Assembly (NCBI GenBank): GCA_910573755.1
Contig: CAJTBO010000023.1
Location: forward strand, 1-64,000
Direction of reading: 5' to 3'
Length of the DNA: 64,000 bases
Source: Lachnospiraceae bacterium
Lineage (GTDB): Bacteria > Bacillota > Clostridia > Lachnospirales > Lachnospiraceae
Shown here one piece after another: positions 27,278 to 36,061 of this stretch. The notes below the pieces were generated by a model, which did not search any database, was not told where the DNA came from, and was given only the letters and a program-made list of their open reading frames with translations. Made by a program: the position numbers and the translations under genes. Within the stretch, counting starts at the first letter, position 1. Every line of letters starts with the position of its first letter.

Positions 27278-28228
27278 ATGGATGTCAATTTTGAGTATTA
27301 TAAAGTATTTTATTATGTGGCAAAATATGGAAACATTACGAAGGCGGCCGCGGTACTGGGGAGCAACCAGCCGAATGTGACAAGAGTCATAAAATTATTG
27401 GAATCTCAGTTAAGCTGCAGACTGCTGATCAGGGAGGCGAGGGGGATCAGCCTTACGGAAGAGGGAAAACGGCTCTATTCCCATGTGGAGATCGCCTGCA
27501 GGCATTTGTTCGGAGCACAGGAAGAGATATGCGGCGAACCTGCAGTCAGAGGAGGAATCGTAAAAATAGGCGCAACGGAAACAGCACTGCATCTGTGCCT
27601 GCTGGATGTGCTGTGTGATTTAAAAAAGGAATATCCTGCCATAAAGATCAGAATTCATAACCATGCGACACCGGAAATCGTAAGGCAGTTAGCCAGCGGT
27701 AAGCTGGATTTTGCGATAGCTACAGGGCCTTTTGAAGTACCGAAGACGCTCTACAGCGAAAAGATACTGGATTACAGGGAAATACTGGCGGGGGGATGCG
27801 AATACAGGGAGTTAAGCGATATGGTCTTTGAACTGAAAGATATCAGGAAATATCCGTGGATCGGTCTGGGAGAAGGGACAGCCACCTACGAAATGTACAG
27901 GAACTTCTTTATAGAACATAAAATAGATATGGAACTTGATATGGAGGTTGCGACATCTGATCTGATGCTGCCGTTAATCGAGAGCAATCTCGGTATCGGT
28001 TTTATACCGGAGAAGCTGGCGTATCCTCTGCTGAGGGAACAGAGGCTTGTCCGGATCAGGCTGAAGCAGGATACCCCGAAACGTTCCATCCAGATCATTT
28101 CAGATAAAGGGCAGGGAAAGAGCGCGGCGGCGGATATATTTTATAAGTATCTGAAAAGGTGGAAACCGGACAGGAAGGGATATAATGATAACAATTTATC
28201 AGACAAGCCGGGGGAAAAGTCTGTCTGA
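27278..28228 (+). CDS. LysR-family transcriptional regulator
   Basis: The 316-residue protein has an N-terminal winged helix-turn-helix (about 1-60, VAKYGNITKAAAVLGSNQPNVTRVIKLLE) and a periplasmic-binding-like effector domain from about 90 on. It is transcribed away from the MATE gene with overlapping promoters, so the exporter is the likely target. The inducer is unknown. It converges on a LacI gene with 36 bases between the stops. Confidence 0.9.
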   Translation: MDVNFEYYKVFYYVAKYGNITKAAAVLGSNQPNVTRVIKLLESQLSCRLLIREARGISLTEEGKRLYSHVEIACRHLFGAQEEICGEPAVRGGIVKIGATETALHLCLLDVLCDLKKEYPAIKIRIHNHATPEIVRQLASGKLDFAIATGPFEVPKTLYSEKILDYREILAGGCEYRELSDMVFELKDIRKYPWIGLGEGTATYEMYRNFFIEHKIDMELDMEVATSDLMLPLIESNLGIGFIPEKLAYPLLREQRLVRIRLKQDTPKRSIQIISDKGQGKSAAADIFYKYLKRWKPDRKGYNDNNLSDKPGEKSV

Positions 28229-28264
28229 TATAAAGTATTGGTCAATAGGGATTTGCTGACGGAT

Positions 28265-29281
28265 TCAGACGATCTCCCTTATCTTTACTGACAATTCCGC
28301 ATAATAAGCATCCCGGATTCCGGCCTCTTTATCAGAAAGGAAGGAAAACATAAGTTCCAGCGATTTAGACCCCTGCCAGTAAGGTTTCTGGCAGATGGTT
28401 GCGGTAATGATATTTTTCTGCATCATTTCAACGGTAGAAGGAACTTCATCAAAGGTGATCACTTTGATATCCTTTTCGGGGGCAAGTTCCGCAATAGCGC
28501 GGCATCCGCCGTAAACGCCTGCCGCCGTAAAATAAAAAGCGTTGATATCGGGATAACTGCGCAGCATTTCAGAGACCAGTTCATATGCTTTCTTATCATC
28601 ATCCAGGCTCTCACCCTGACAGACAACTTTAAACCGGGCATCGTCAGAAAGCTTATCAACAAAGCCGGAAATACGCTGGGTATGGCATAAAATATTGTTA
28701 TCGCCGTTTACAATGCCGAGGCGGACAGGGCCGGAGGTAACAAGCTTCATCAAAGCGCCCGCGGCTTCCCCGGAATTATAATAATCGCTTCCCACATAAG
28801 AAAGACGCCGCACGCCTTCCGCATCGGAGTTGACCGTAATGACAGGAATGCCGCTGCGGATCAGTTTATTCAACTCTTCCCGTATCTCATCGCCGTTATA
28901 AGGTGTAATGATCAGACCCTGCACACCTTCCTTGAGGCAGGCCCTGATGGCGGAAAGCTGAGCCTGGGGATGATACGCGACCCGTTTTACGGAAATTTCG
29001 CAGCCATAGAGGGATAATTCTTCGGCTTTATCGGAAAATCCCTGCATCACATGATCAAAGAACGGATTTTTTCTGCTGAACAGGATAACGCCGATCAGAT
29101 ATTTCTTTTTCTGGGCGGCAAGAGCGATCCCGGCGCGGTTGGGTTTATAATCGAGCTGCCGGATGATCCTGCGGATCTTTTCCGCGGTTTCTTCGTTGAC
29201 AGAGCCGCGGTTGTTTAATACCCTGTCTACGGTACCCCGGGAGACACCTGCCAGTTCTGCGATTTCTTTGATGGTTGCCAT
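28265..29281 (-). CDS. LacI-family regulator of the pentose locus
   Basis: The protein has 338 residues. The N-terminal helix-turn-helix is IKEIAELAGVSRGTVDRVLNNRGSVNEETAEKI with the hinge YKPNRAG. The ligand domain is of the ribose-binding type (GVILFSRKNPFFDHVMQGF, LIITPYNGDEI, ITVNSDAEGVRRLSYVGSDYYNSGEAAG). It is divergent from xylB with a 290-base gap that holds the xylB promoter, so it probably represses the pentose genes. The inducer is likely a pentose or a phosphate of it; this is inference from context. Confidence 0.9.
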   Translation of the reverse strand: MATIKEIAELAGVSRGTVDRVLNNRGSVNEETAEKIRRIIRQLDYKPNRAGIALAAQKKKYLIGVILFSRKNPFFDHVMQGFSDKAEELSLYGCEISVKRVAYHPQAQLSAIRACLKEGVQGLIITPYNGDEIREELNKLIRSGIPVITVNSDAEGVRRLSYVGSDYYNSGEAAGALMKLVTSGPVRLGIVNGDNNILCHTQRISGFVDKLSDDARFKVVCQGESLDDDKKAYELVSEMLRSYPDINAFYFTAAGVYGGCRAIAELAPEKDIKVITFDEVPSTVEMMQKNIITATICQKPYWQGSKSLELMFSFLSDKEAGIRDAYYAELSVKIREIV

Positions 29282-29395
29282 GGTACATTCCTGCTTTCTA
29301 TTATATTCTTGTATTATAATACCGTAATTCTGCCTAAAAATCTATTCCCATTTTCATGGATAATTACCGAAAATAAAATTTAAAATGAAAAAGAA

Positions 29396-29424
29396 TTGCA
29401 TTAAGGGCGGAATTGAGTTACAAT
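29396..29424 (+). promoter_or_regulatory. Promoter of the xylB operon
   Basis: TTGCAT (29396-29401) and TACAAT (29419-29424) are 17 bases apart, about 150 bases before the xylB start. A short dyad GTGC-ACGG-GCAC follows the minus 10 box near the expected start site and could be bound by the divergent LacI regulator. No other structure was recognised in this 290-base gap. Confidence 0.55.
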
Positions 29425-29571
29425 AAACATATATAGCGTGCACGGGCACACAACACGATGGATATCCCGATGATGCATAAAATGATTCATAAACGCTGAA
29501 TATATGAACGTTGTTTTTGACGGATGCATCTGAATGATAGCCGCAACACTGGAATGGAGGGTTAAAGGGAA

Positions 29572-31041
29572 ATGCTGTATGTAGGAATTGATTTGGGCAC
29601 ATCGGCGGTAAAGCTTCTGCTGATGGATGGAGACGGAAAGATACAAAGAATCGTTTCAAAGGAATATCCGTTATATTTTCCGCATCCGGGCTGGTCGGAA
29701 CAAAAGCCTGAGGACTGGTATGAACAGAGTATGGCAGGGCTGAAGGAACTGTTAGCGGAATGTGATAAAAGCCAGGTGGCGGGTATCAGTTTCGGCGGCC
29801 AGATGCATGGGCTTGTGATACTGGATCGGGAAGATAACGTGATCCGCCCGGCGCTTTTGTGGAATGACGGAAGAACCTTTGAGGAATGTGATTATTTGAA
29901 TAATGTAATCGGAAAGGACAAATTATCCGAGTATACGGCAAATATTTCCTTCACAGGGTTTACGGCCCCCAAGATTTTGTGGATCAAAAACAAAGAGCCG
30001 GAAAATTTCGCAAAGATCGAGAAGATCATGCTGCCAAAGGATTATCTGGCATATAAGCTTTCCGGCGTACACTGCACGGATGTTTCTGATGCTTCCGGTA
30101 TGCTGTTGTTTGATGTGAAGAACCGCTGCTGGTCCAAAGAGATGATGGAGATCTGCGGCGTAAGGGAAGAACAGCTTGCGAAGATTTTTGAAAGCTATGA
30201 AGTTGTGGGAACTTTGAAGCCGGAACTTGCGGAAGAGCTGGGGCTGCCTGAGACAGTGAAGATCATCGCAGGCGCGGGGGACAATGCGGCTGCGGCAGTG
30301 GGAACAGGAACCGTGGGCGACGGTATGTGTAATATTTCTCTTGGCACCAGCGGGACGATCTTTATCTCCTCAAAGGAATTCGGCGTGGATAAATATAATG
30401 CACTGCATGCCTTTGCGCATGCGGACGGGCATTATCATCTGATGGGCTGTATGCTGAGCGCCGCTTCCTGTAATAAATGGTGGATGGAGGATATCCTGAA
30501 AACGGAGGATTTCGGCGGTGAACAGGGTCAGATCGAAAAGCTTGGAGAAAATCATGTTTACTTCCTGCCTTATCTGATGGGCGAGAGATCCCCTCACAAT
30601 AACCCGAACGCAAGGGGAACCTTTATCGGTATGACGATGGATACCACAAGGGCGGACATGACGCAGGCGGTATTGGAAGGCGTTGCATTTGCCCTGCGGG
30701 ATTCTTTTGAAGTGGCAAGATCGCTGGGAATTCAGATTGAGCGGACAAAGATCTGCGGCGGCGGCGCGAAGAGCCAGTTATGGAAAAAGATGATCGCTAA
30801 TATACTGGGTATTAAAGTGGATGTGATCGAGAGCGAGGAAGGCCCCGGCTACGGCGGCGGGATGCTGGCGGCAGTGGGCTGCGGCGAGTTCGCGTCAGTA
30901 GAGGAGGCGGCGCAGAAGCTGGTGAAGGTTGTAGACACGGTAGAGCCCGATCCGGATCTGACTGCGAAGTATGAGGAGAGATACCGGCAGTTTAAGGAAA
31001 TCTATCCGGCATGCAAACCGATATTTGAGATTATAAAATGA
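29572..31041 (+). CDS. xylB: Xylulokinase
   Basis: The 489-residue FGGY-family kinase phosphorylates D-xylulose to xylulose-5-phosphate. N-terminal phosphate loop YVGIDLGTSAVKLLL, the substrate segment GISFGGQMHGLVILD, LLWNDGRTFEEC, and the second ATP loop IAGAGDNAAAAVGTGTV are typical of XylB. AATGGAGG is upstream of the ATG. The gene heads a run with a DUF4867 protein and an isomerase-family enzyme. A role for another ketopentose or deoxy-ketose cannot be excluded, as FGGY specificity is hard to read from sequence. Confidence 0.93.
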   Translation: MLYVGIDLGTSAVKLLLMDGDGKIQRIVSKEYPLYFPHPGWSEQKPEDWYEQSMAGLKELLAECDKSQVAGISFGGQMHGLVILDREDNVIRPALLWNDGRTFEECDYLNNVIGKDKLSEYTANISFTGFTAPKILWIKNKEPENFAKIEKIMLPKDYLAYKLSGVHCTDVSDASGMLLFDVKNRCWSKEMMEICGVREEQLAKIFESYEVVGTLKPELAEELGLPETVKIIAGAGDNAAAAVGTGTVGDGMCNISLGTSGTIFISSKEFGVDKYNALHAFAHADGHYHLMGCMLSAASCNKWWMEDILKTEDFGGEQGQIEKLGENHVYFLPYLMGERSPHNNPNARGTFIGMTMDTTRADMTQAVLEGVAFALRDSFEVARSLGIQIERTKICGGGAKSQLWKKMIANILGIKVDVIESEEGPGYGGGMLAAVGCGEFASVEEAAQKLVKVVDTVEPDPDLTAKYEERYRQFKEIYPACKPIFEIIK

Positions 31042-31136
31042 ACCGGAACAGCAGTTACGGAACTGGAACAGTAACTATCTTCGTGATTTTACCCTTTAGT
31101 GTTATCGCGCAGCGATTTTAATTAGGAGGAAGGACT

Positions 31137-31751
31137 ATGGAAATCAAAAAAGTAACGGACGCCGCTTTTCGGAAATACGGCAGAGTGATCTCTGAATTCG
31201 ATTTTTCCGAACTTGTGGCAAAACTGGCGGAGACGCCGCTTCCCGAAGGTGTGGTTTATGAACCCTCGGTAGATATACTGGAAGCGCTGCCGCTGAAAGA
31301 AAAACTGGAAACAGCGTATTACGGGGAACTGCCGATCCAGATCGGCTACTGCAACGGCCATAACCATCTGTTGAACGCAGTGGAATATCACCGCTCTTCC
31401 GAAGTGGACATTGCGGCGGATGATCTGATTCTTTTGTTGGGAAGCCAGCAGGATATCACAGACGACTATACTTACGAGACTTCTAAGATAGAAGCCTTCC
31501 TCTGCCCGAAGGGAACAGGTGTGGAACTTTATGCTACAACGCTCCACTATGCACCCTGCAGCGCAGGGGACAGCGGTTTCCGCTGCGGCATCGTACTGCC
31601 GAAGGATACCAACCTGCCGCTTGATAAAAAGCATGAAGGCTATGAGGACGCGCTGATCACCGCAAAGAATAAATGGCTGATCGGACACGCCGAAGGAGGC
31701 CTTGACGCGGGAGCGCACATCGGACTGATCGGGGAAAATATCTCCGTATGA
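31137..31751 (+). CDS. DUF4867 family protein
   Basis: The 204-residue soluble protein resembles DUF4867, a cupin-like family often found beside fucose/arabinose-isomerase-type genes in Firmicutes. It has GYCNGHNHLLNAVEYHRSSEV followed by DDLILLLGSQQDI, a pattern compatible with a metal-binding cupin. The C-terminal NKWLIGHAEGGLDAGAHIGL is strongly conserved-looking. No function is established. Its position between xylulokinase and the isomerase suggests sugar handling, perhaps as a mutarotase or accessory factor. AGGAGGA precedes the ATG. Confidence 0.8.
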   Translation: MEIKKVTDAAFRKYGRVISEFDFSELVAKLAETPLPEGVVYEPSVDILEALPLKEKLETAYYGELPIQIGYCNGHNHLLNAVEYHRSSEVDIAADDLILLLGSQQDITDDYTYETSKIEAFLCPKGTGVELYATTLHYAPCSAGDSGFRCGIVLPKDTNLPLDKKHEGYEDALITAKNKWLIGHAEGGLDAGAHIGLIGENISV

Positions 31752-31851
31752 CACGTGAGTCATAATCGATTTATAAAAATAACCGGCGCAGCCAATAAAG
31801 TAACATTAAGCATTATACATAACACACAAAATATAAGGAGGAACAACTATC

Positions 31852-33336
31852 ATGAACAACATTCCAAAAATCAAACTGGGTATCGTAGCTGTCAGTCGTG
31901 ACTGTTTCCCGGAGAGCCTTTCCGTAAACAGGAGAAAAGCGCTTGTGGAAGCTTATAGGGCAAAATATGACGCGGAAGATATTTATGAATGCCCCATCTG
32001 TATCGTGGAGAGCGAGATCCATATGGTACAGGCATTGGAAGATATCAAGAAAGCCGGCTGTAACGCGCTCTGCGTATACCTCGGCAATTTTGGTCCGGAA
32101 ATTTCCGAGACACTTCTTGCGAAACATTTTGACGGCCCGAAGATGTTCTGCGCGGCAGCTGAAGAGAGCCAGAACGATCTGGTAGGCGGCAGAGGCGATG
32201 CTTACTGCGGTATGTTAAATGCAAGTTATAACCTGAAGCTGCGTAATGTCGGCGCATATATTCCTGAGTACCCGGTAGGGACAGCGGAAGACTGTGCGGA
32301 TATGATGAACGAATTCCTGCCCATCGCAAGAGCGCTGGTCGGGCTTTCCGATTTAAAGATCATCAGCTTCGGTCCGAGGCCGCTGAATTTCCTGGCATGC
32401 AACGCACCGATCAAACAGCTCTACAATCTGGGCGTTGAAATTGAGGAAAACTCCGAACTGGATCTGTTTGAAGCATTCAACAAACATGCCGGCGATGAAA
32501 GAATTCCCGCGAAAGTTGCGGAGATGGCAGAGGAACTGGGCGCAGGCAACAAGAAGCCGGAAGTGCTTGAAAAACTTGCGCAGTATGAACTGACACTGCT
32601 CGACTGGGTTGAGGAGCACAGAGGTTACAGAAAATATGTGGCAATTGCCGGAAAATGCTGGCCCGCATTCCAGACACAGTTTGGATTTGTGCCATGTTAT
32701 GTAAACAGCCGCCTGACAGGCATGGGTATTCCTGTATCCTGTGAAGTGGATATCTACGGCTGTCTGTCCGAGTTTATCGGAACCTGTGTGAGCAACGATA
32801 TCGTTACCCTGCTTGACATTAATAACTCCGTACCGGCAGATATGTATAAAGAGGCTATCGAGGGTAAATTTGATTATACACATAAAGATACCTTTATGGG
32901 CTTCCACTGCGGCAACACCTGCACCAAGAAACTGAGCTTCCATGAGATGAAATATCAGATGATCATGGCGCGCAACCTGCCTGTTGAAGTAACAAACGGA
33001 ACGCTCGAGGGCGACATCGTTCCCGGCAATATTACATTCTACCGTCTCCAGTCCACAGCGGACTGCAAACTGCGTGCCTATGTGGCGCAGGGCGAGGTTC
33101 TTCCTGTTGCAACGAAATCCTTCGGCGGCATCGGTGTATTTGCGATCAAGGAAATGGGCAGATTCTACCGTCATGTGCTGATCGAGAAGAACTATCCTCA
33201 TCACGGCGCGGTTGCATTCGGCCATTACGGAAAAGCCCTGTTTGAAGTATTCAAATATCTGGGCGTTCCGGTAGAAGATATCAATTATAATCAGCCGAAG
33301 AGCCTGCCCTACCCGACAGAGAATCCGTTCTGCTGA
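31852..33336 (+). CDS. L-fucose/L-arabinose isomerase family enzyme
   Basis: The 494-residue protein belongs to the fucose/arabinose isomerase fold. Glu298 (PVSCEVDIYG) and Asp322 (TLLDINNS) are 24 residues apart, the same spacing as the metal-binding Glu337 and Asp361 of E. coli FucI. A GFHCGNTC loop and C-terminal NYPHHGAVAFGHYG may supply His ligands. The enzyme would interconvert an aldose and a ketose. Neighbours are xylulokinase and a xylose-type sensor/transporter set, and no classical xylA is present. D-xylose to D-xylulose is therefore a real possibility, but L-arabinose, L-fucose or another sugar also fits. Confidence 0.88.
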   Translation: MNNIPKIKLGIVAVSRDCFPESLSVNRRKALVEAYRAKYDAEDIYECPICIVESEIHMVQALEDIKKAGCNALCVYLGNFGPEISETLLAKHFDGPKMFCAAAEESQNDLVGGRGDAYCGMLNASYNLKLRNVGAYIPEYPVGTAEDCADMMNEFLPIARALVGLSDLKIISFGPRPLNFLACNAPIKQLYNLGVEIEENSELDLFEAFNKHAGDERIPAKVAEMAEELGAGNKKPEVLEKLAQYELTLLDWVEEHRGYRKYVAIAGKCWPAFQTQFGFVPCYVNSRLTGMGIPVSCEVDIYGCLSEFIGTCVSNDIVTLLDINNSVPADMYKEAIEGKFDYTHKDTFMGFHCGNTCTKKLSFHEMKYQMIMARNLPVEVTNGTLEGDIVPGNITFYRLQSTADCKLRAYVAQGEVLPVATKSFGGIGVFAIKEMGRFYRHVLIEKNYPHHGAVAFGHYGKALFEVFKYLGVPVEDINYNQPKSLPYPTENPFC

Positions 33337-33354
33337 TAAGCAGGTCAGATAACA

Positions 33355-33399
33355 GGGGCCGTTTCCGCATAAAATATGTGCGGATGCGGCTCTTTTGTG
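33355..33399 (+). terminator. Intrinsic terminator after the isomerase gene
   Basis: GCCG (33358-33361) and CCGCA (33365-33369) pair with TGCGG (33379-33383) and CGGC (33387-33390), with a 9-nt loop and a short internal loop, followed by TCTTTTGTG. It lies between the isomerase stop and the sensor gene and should separate the two units at least in part. Confidence 0.65.
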
Positions 33400-33413
33400 T
33401 TAATATAGATACT

Positions 33414-34487
33414 ATGAAAAAAGAGACAATACCCGGTAAGAATATTTCCGCCAACAGAGCCTTCCGCATTATGCTGACAGGCTTTATCATCATGCTTTTT
33501 GTGGCGCTTTTCTGCGCCGTATATTTTTCCGTAAAAATGAAACAGGTGAGCGAAGCCGATGCGCGGACCTATGAAATCTATGATATGCATTATGTGTTTA
33601 TTGCGGACAATGCGGAGAAGGAATTCTGGAACGAAGTTTATGCGGCGGCGGTGGAAGAAGGGGAAAAAGAGAACGTTTATGTGGAACGCCTGGGGGAAAA
33701 CCTGAATGTAAACTATCAGACGGAGGATCTTTTGCGGATCGCCAACAATTCCTCAGTGGACGGGATCATCTTCTGCGGGGAGGACAACGAGGAGACCGTA
33801 AAACTGATCAACGAGGCGGTGCATAAAGGGATTGCCGTGGTTTCCCTGCGGCAGGATATCGAAGATTCCGAAAGGCAGTGCTTTGTGGGCGTCAACAGTT
33901 ACGATCTCGGGCTGGAATACGGAAAGCAGATTCTGGAGCTGGCGCAGCAGGAGGAGATGCTGAATCCCAGAATCTGTATTCTGGCGGATAACACGATGTC
34001 CGAATCCAAACAGAATCTGATCACCTTTGCCATCAGGGACTGTTTTTCCGAGGCGGAGCAGGGGGAGGGAAACCTGCCGGAGATGGAGATCCGGAAGATC
34101 GACGCATCGGACGCGTTCAGCGCGGAGGAGGCGATCCGCGACATTTTTATGGACAGCCAGAATCTGCCGGATATCATGGTCTGCCTGAACAGCGTTTACA
34201 CACAGTGCACTTATCAGGCTGCAGTGGATTACAACCGGGTAGGGGAAGTGAAGATTCTGGGATACTATTCTACGGAGGCGATCCTGGACGCGGTGGAGAA
34301 ACGGATCATATATTCTACGGTGCAGGTCGATACGCAGGAGATGGGGAGCCAGTGCATCAGGGCGCTGACAGAGTACCATGAGAGCGGGTATACCAGTTCC
34401 TATGTGCCGATCAGTACGCAGGTCATCGGAAGCGCGGAGGCAAAAAGGCTCCTGCAGGAAGCGGAGGTGGAAGATGCTGGTAACTAA
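33414..34487 (+). CDS. Membrane-anchored sugar-binding sensor (XylFII-like)
   Basis: The ATG at 33414 gives 357 residues; the frame extends to a GTG at 33378 inside the terminator. An N-terminal membrane segment (about 18-42) has no lipobox and is followed by a periplasmic-binding-protein fold of the ribose/xylose type (YVFIADNAEKEFWNEVYAAA, SSVDGIIFCGEDNEETVKL). It overlaps the LytS-type kinase by 14 bases. This order matches the Clostridium beijerinckii XylFII-LytS-YesN system, where XylFII detects D-xylose outside the cell and acts on LytS. No clear ribosome-binding site is seen before the ATG, which lies 15 bases after the terminator. Confidence 0.85.
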   Translation: MKKETIPGKNISANRAFRIMLTGFIIMLFVALFCAVYFSVKMKQVSEADARTYEIYDMHYVFIADNAEKEFWNEVYAAAVEEGEKENVYVERLGENLNVNYQTEDLLRIANNSSVDGIIFCGEDNEETVKLINEAVHKGIAVVSLRQDIEDSERQCFVGVNSYDLGLEYGKQILELAQQEEMLNPRICILADNTMSESKQNLITFAIRDCFSEAEQGEGNLPEMEIRKIDASDAFSAEEAIRDIFMDSQNLPDIMVCLNSVYTQCTYQAAVDYNRVGEVKILGYYSTEAILDAVEKRIIYSTVQVDTQEMGSQCIRALTEYHESGYTSSYVPISTQVIGSAEAKRLLQEAEVEDAGN

Positions 34488-35952
34488 ATGGAATAACGCT
34501 TCGATACAGATCAAGCTGACCGTCTCTTTTACCTTTACGCTGATCATCATACTGGTGATGAACCTGTTTATGTATGTGAATATCAATTCCATGACATCCC
34601 GGGTGGACGAGGTTTATGTCAGCAATGTGAACTTAAACGAGTTGTCGGAGGCGCTTCAGGTCCTGCATGAATCCGTGAGAGGATATCTGGACACAAAAAG
34701 TTCGGATTCGCTGGATTCCTATTACAGGGCGGATCAGGAATACAGGGAACTTTTGGAGGGACTGAACCAGCGCGTGGTCAATAACCGGATGAAGATCACG
34801 GAGAAAAACATTAAGGCGCAGTCCGAAACCTATCTGGAGACGATCTATGAGACGGTACAGGCAAAACGCGGCAGGAATGTGGAACGGTACAAGACTTACT
34901 ACGACGAGGCAACGGAAATCTACGGGGATATCCAGAACTGTATCTATTCTCTGAATAACGAACAGTTTAAAAATAATTCCGGCAGTTATATGATACTGCT
35001 TTCTTCCCTGCGCTATATGGAGATCATCAGCACTGTGATTCTGGCGATGATCGGCTGCATTAACCTCGTCATGGTGTTTATGCTGACAAGAAATATGACA
35101 AGCCCGCTGATCAAGCTCTCCAAAGCCGCAAACGAAGTGGCGGAAGGTAACTTCAACGTGGAGATCGAAGATACGGAGAGCGGGGACGAGATCGGCATCG
35201 TATCAAGGGCCTTTCAGAAGATGGTTACGAGCATCCAGATCTATATTCAGGAGATCAAAAACAGCATGGAGCGGGAGAGCCGCATGAAGGAGAAGGAACT
35301 GCTGATGGAAAGCAGTATGCGGGAGGCGCAGCTGATGACGCTGCAGGCGCAGATCAACCCTCATTTCCTGTTTAATACCTTAAATGCCGGCGCCCAGCTC
35401 GCCATGATGGAAGGAGCGGACAAGACCACAGAGTTTATTGAAAATATGGCGGATTTTTTTCGTTATAATATCAAGAAGATGAATCAGGATACCACTGTCG
35501 GCGAAGAGGTGCAGCTGGTGGATAATTATATTTATATTTTGAATGTGCGTTTCACGGGAGAGATCCATTTTGAGAAGGAGATAGATGAGAAGGTGCTGGA
35601 GGTGAAGGTGCCCAGTATGATCCTGCAGCCGATCGTGGAGAACGCCGTCAATTACGGGATCAGAAATATCGGCAGGGAAGGAAAAATAAAGCTGACAGTA
35701 TACCGGAAGGATAAATTTATTTATCTGTCCGTGTGGGACAACGGTATCGGCATGAGCGAAGAAAAGATTTCCCAGATCCTGAAGGGGGAACTGAAGGAAG
35801 TTGACCTGAAGTCCAATTCCAACGGCATCGGGCTCGGGAATGTGATAGAACGGTTGAAGCTTTATACGGGCAGGGAAGATGTGATGGAGATAAAAAGCGC
35901 GGGGAAAGACGAAGGATCGGAGTTTACGGTGAAAGTGCCGGCGCATATTTAA
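34474..35952 (+). CDS. LytS/YehU-type sensor histidine kinase
   Basis: The start at 34474 has GGAGGTGG upstream, giving 492 residues; the longer frame to 34378 lies wholly within the sensor gene. Membrane segments are near 17-37 and 190-212, flanking an extracellular helical region of about 150 residues. A HAMP linker, the histidine kinase motif QINPHFLFNTLN with His297, and an ATPase domain (VENAVNYGIRN, DNGIGM, GIGLGNVIERL) follow. The 14-base overlap with the sugar-binding sensor implies that the two act as one complex. Its partner is the YesN regulator 109 bases downstream. Confidence 0.93.
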   Translation: MLVTKWNNASIQIKLTVSFTFTLIIILVMNLFMYVNINSMTSRVDEVYVSNVNLNELSEALQVLHESVRGYLDTKSSDSLDSYYRADQEYRELLEGLNQRVVNNRMKITEKNIKAQSETYLETIYETVQAKRGRNVERYKTYYDEATEIYGDIQNCIYSLNNEQFKNNSGSYMILLSSLRYMEIISTVILAMIGCINLVMVFMLTRNMTSPLIKLSKAANEVAEGNFNVEIEDTESGDEIGIVSRAFQKMVTSIQIYIQEIKNSMERESRMKEKELLMESSMREAQLMTLQAQINPHFLFNTLNAGAQLAMMEGADKTTEFIENMADFFRYNIKKMNQDTTVGEEVQLVDNYIYILNVRFTGEIHFEKEIDEKVLEVKVPSMILQPIVENAVNYGIRNIGREGKIKLTVYRKDKFIYLSVWDNGIGMSEEKISQILKGELKEVDLKSNSNGIGLGNVIERLKLYTGREDVMEIKSAGKDEGSEFTVKVPAHI

Positions 35953-36061
35953 ACAGTATGGAATAAACAATATAATATATATAATATATTATAGACAATA
36001 TATCAGAAATGATATGCCGCAAAAGCGGGAACTGAGAGAGTAAAAGAGGTGGAAATATCAT

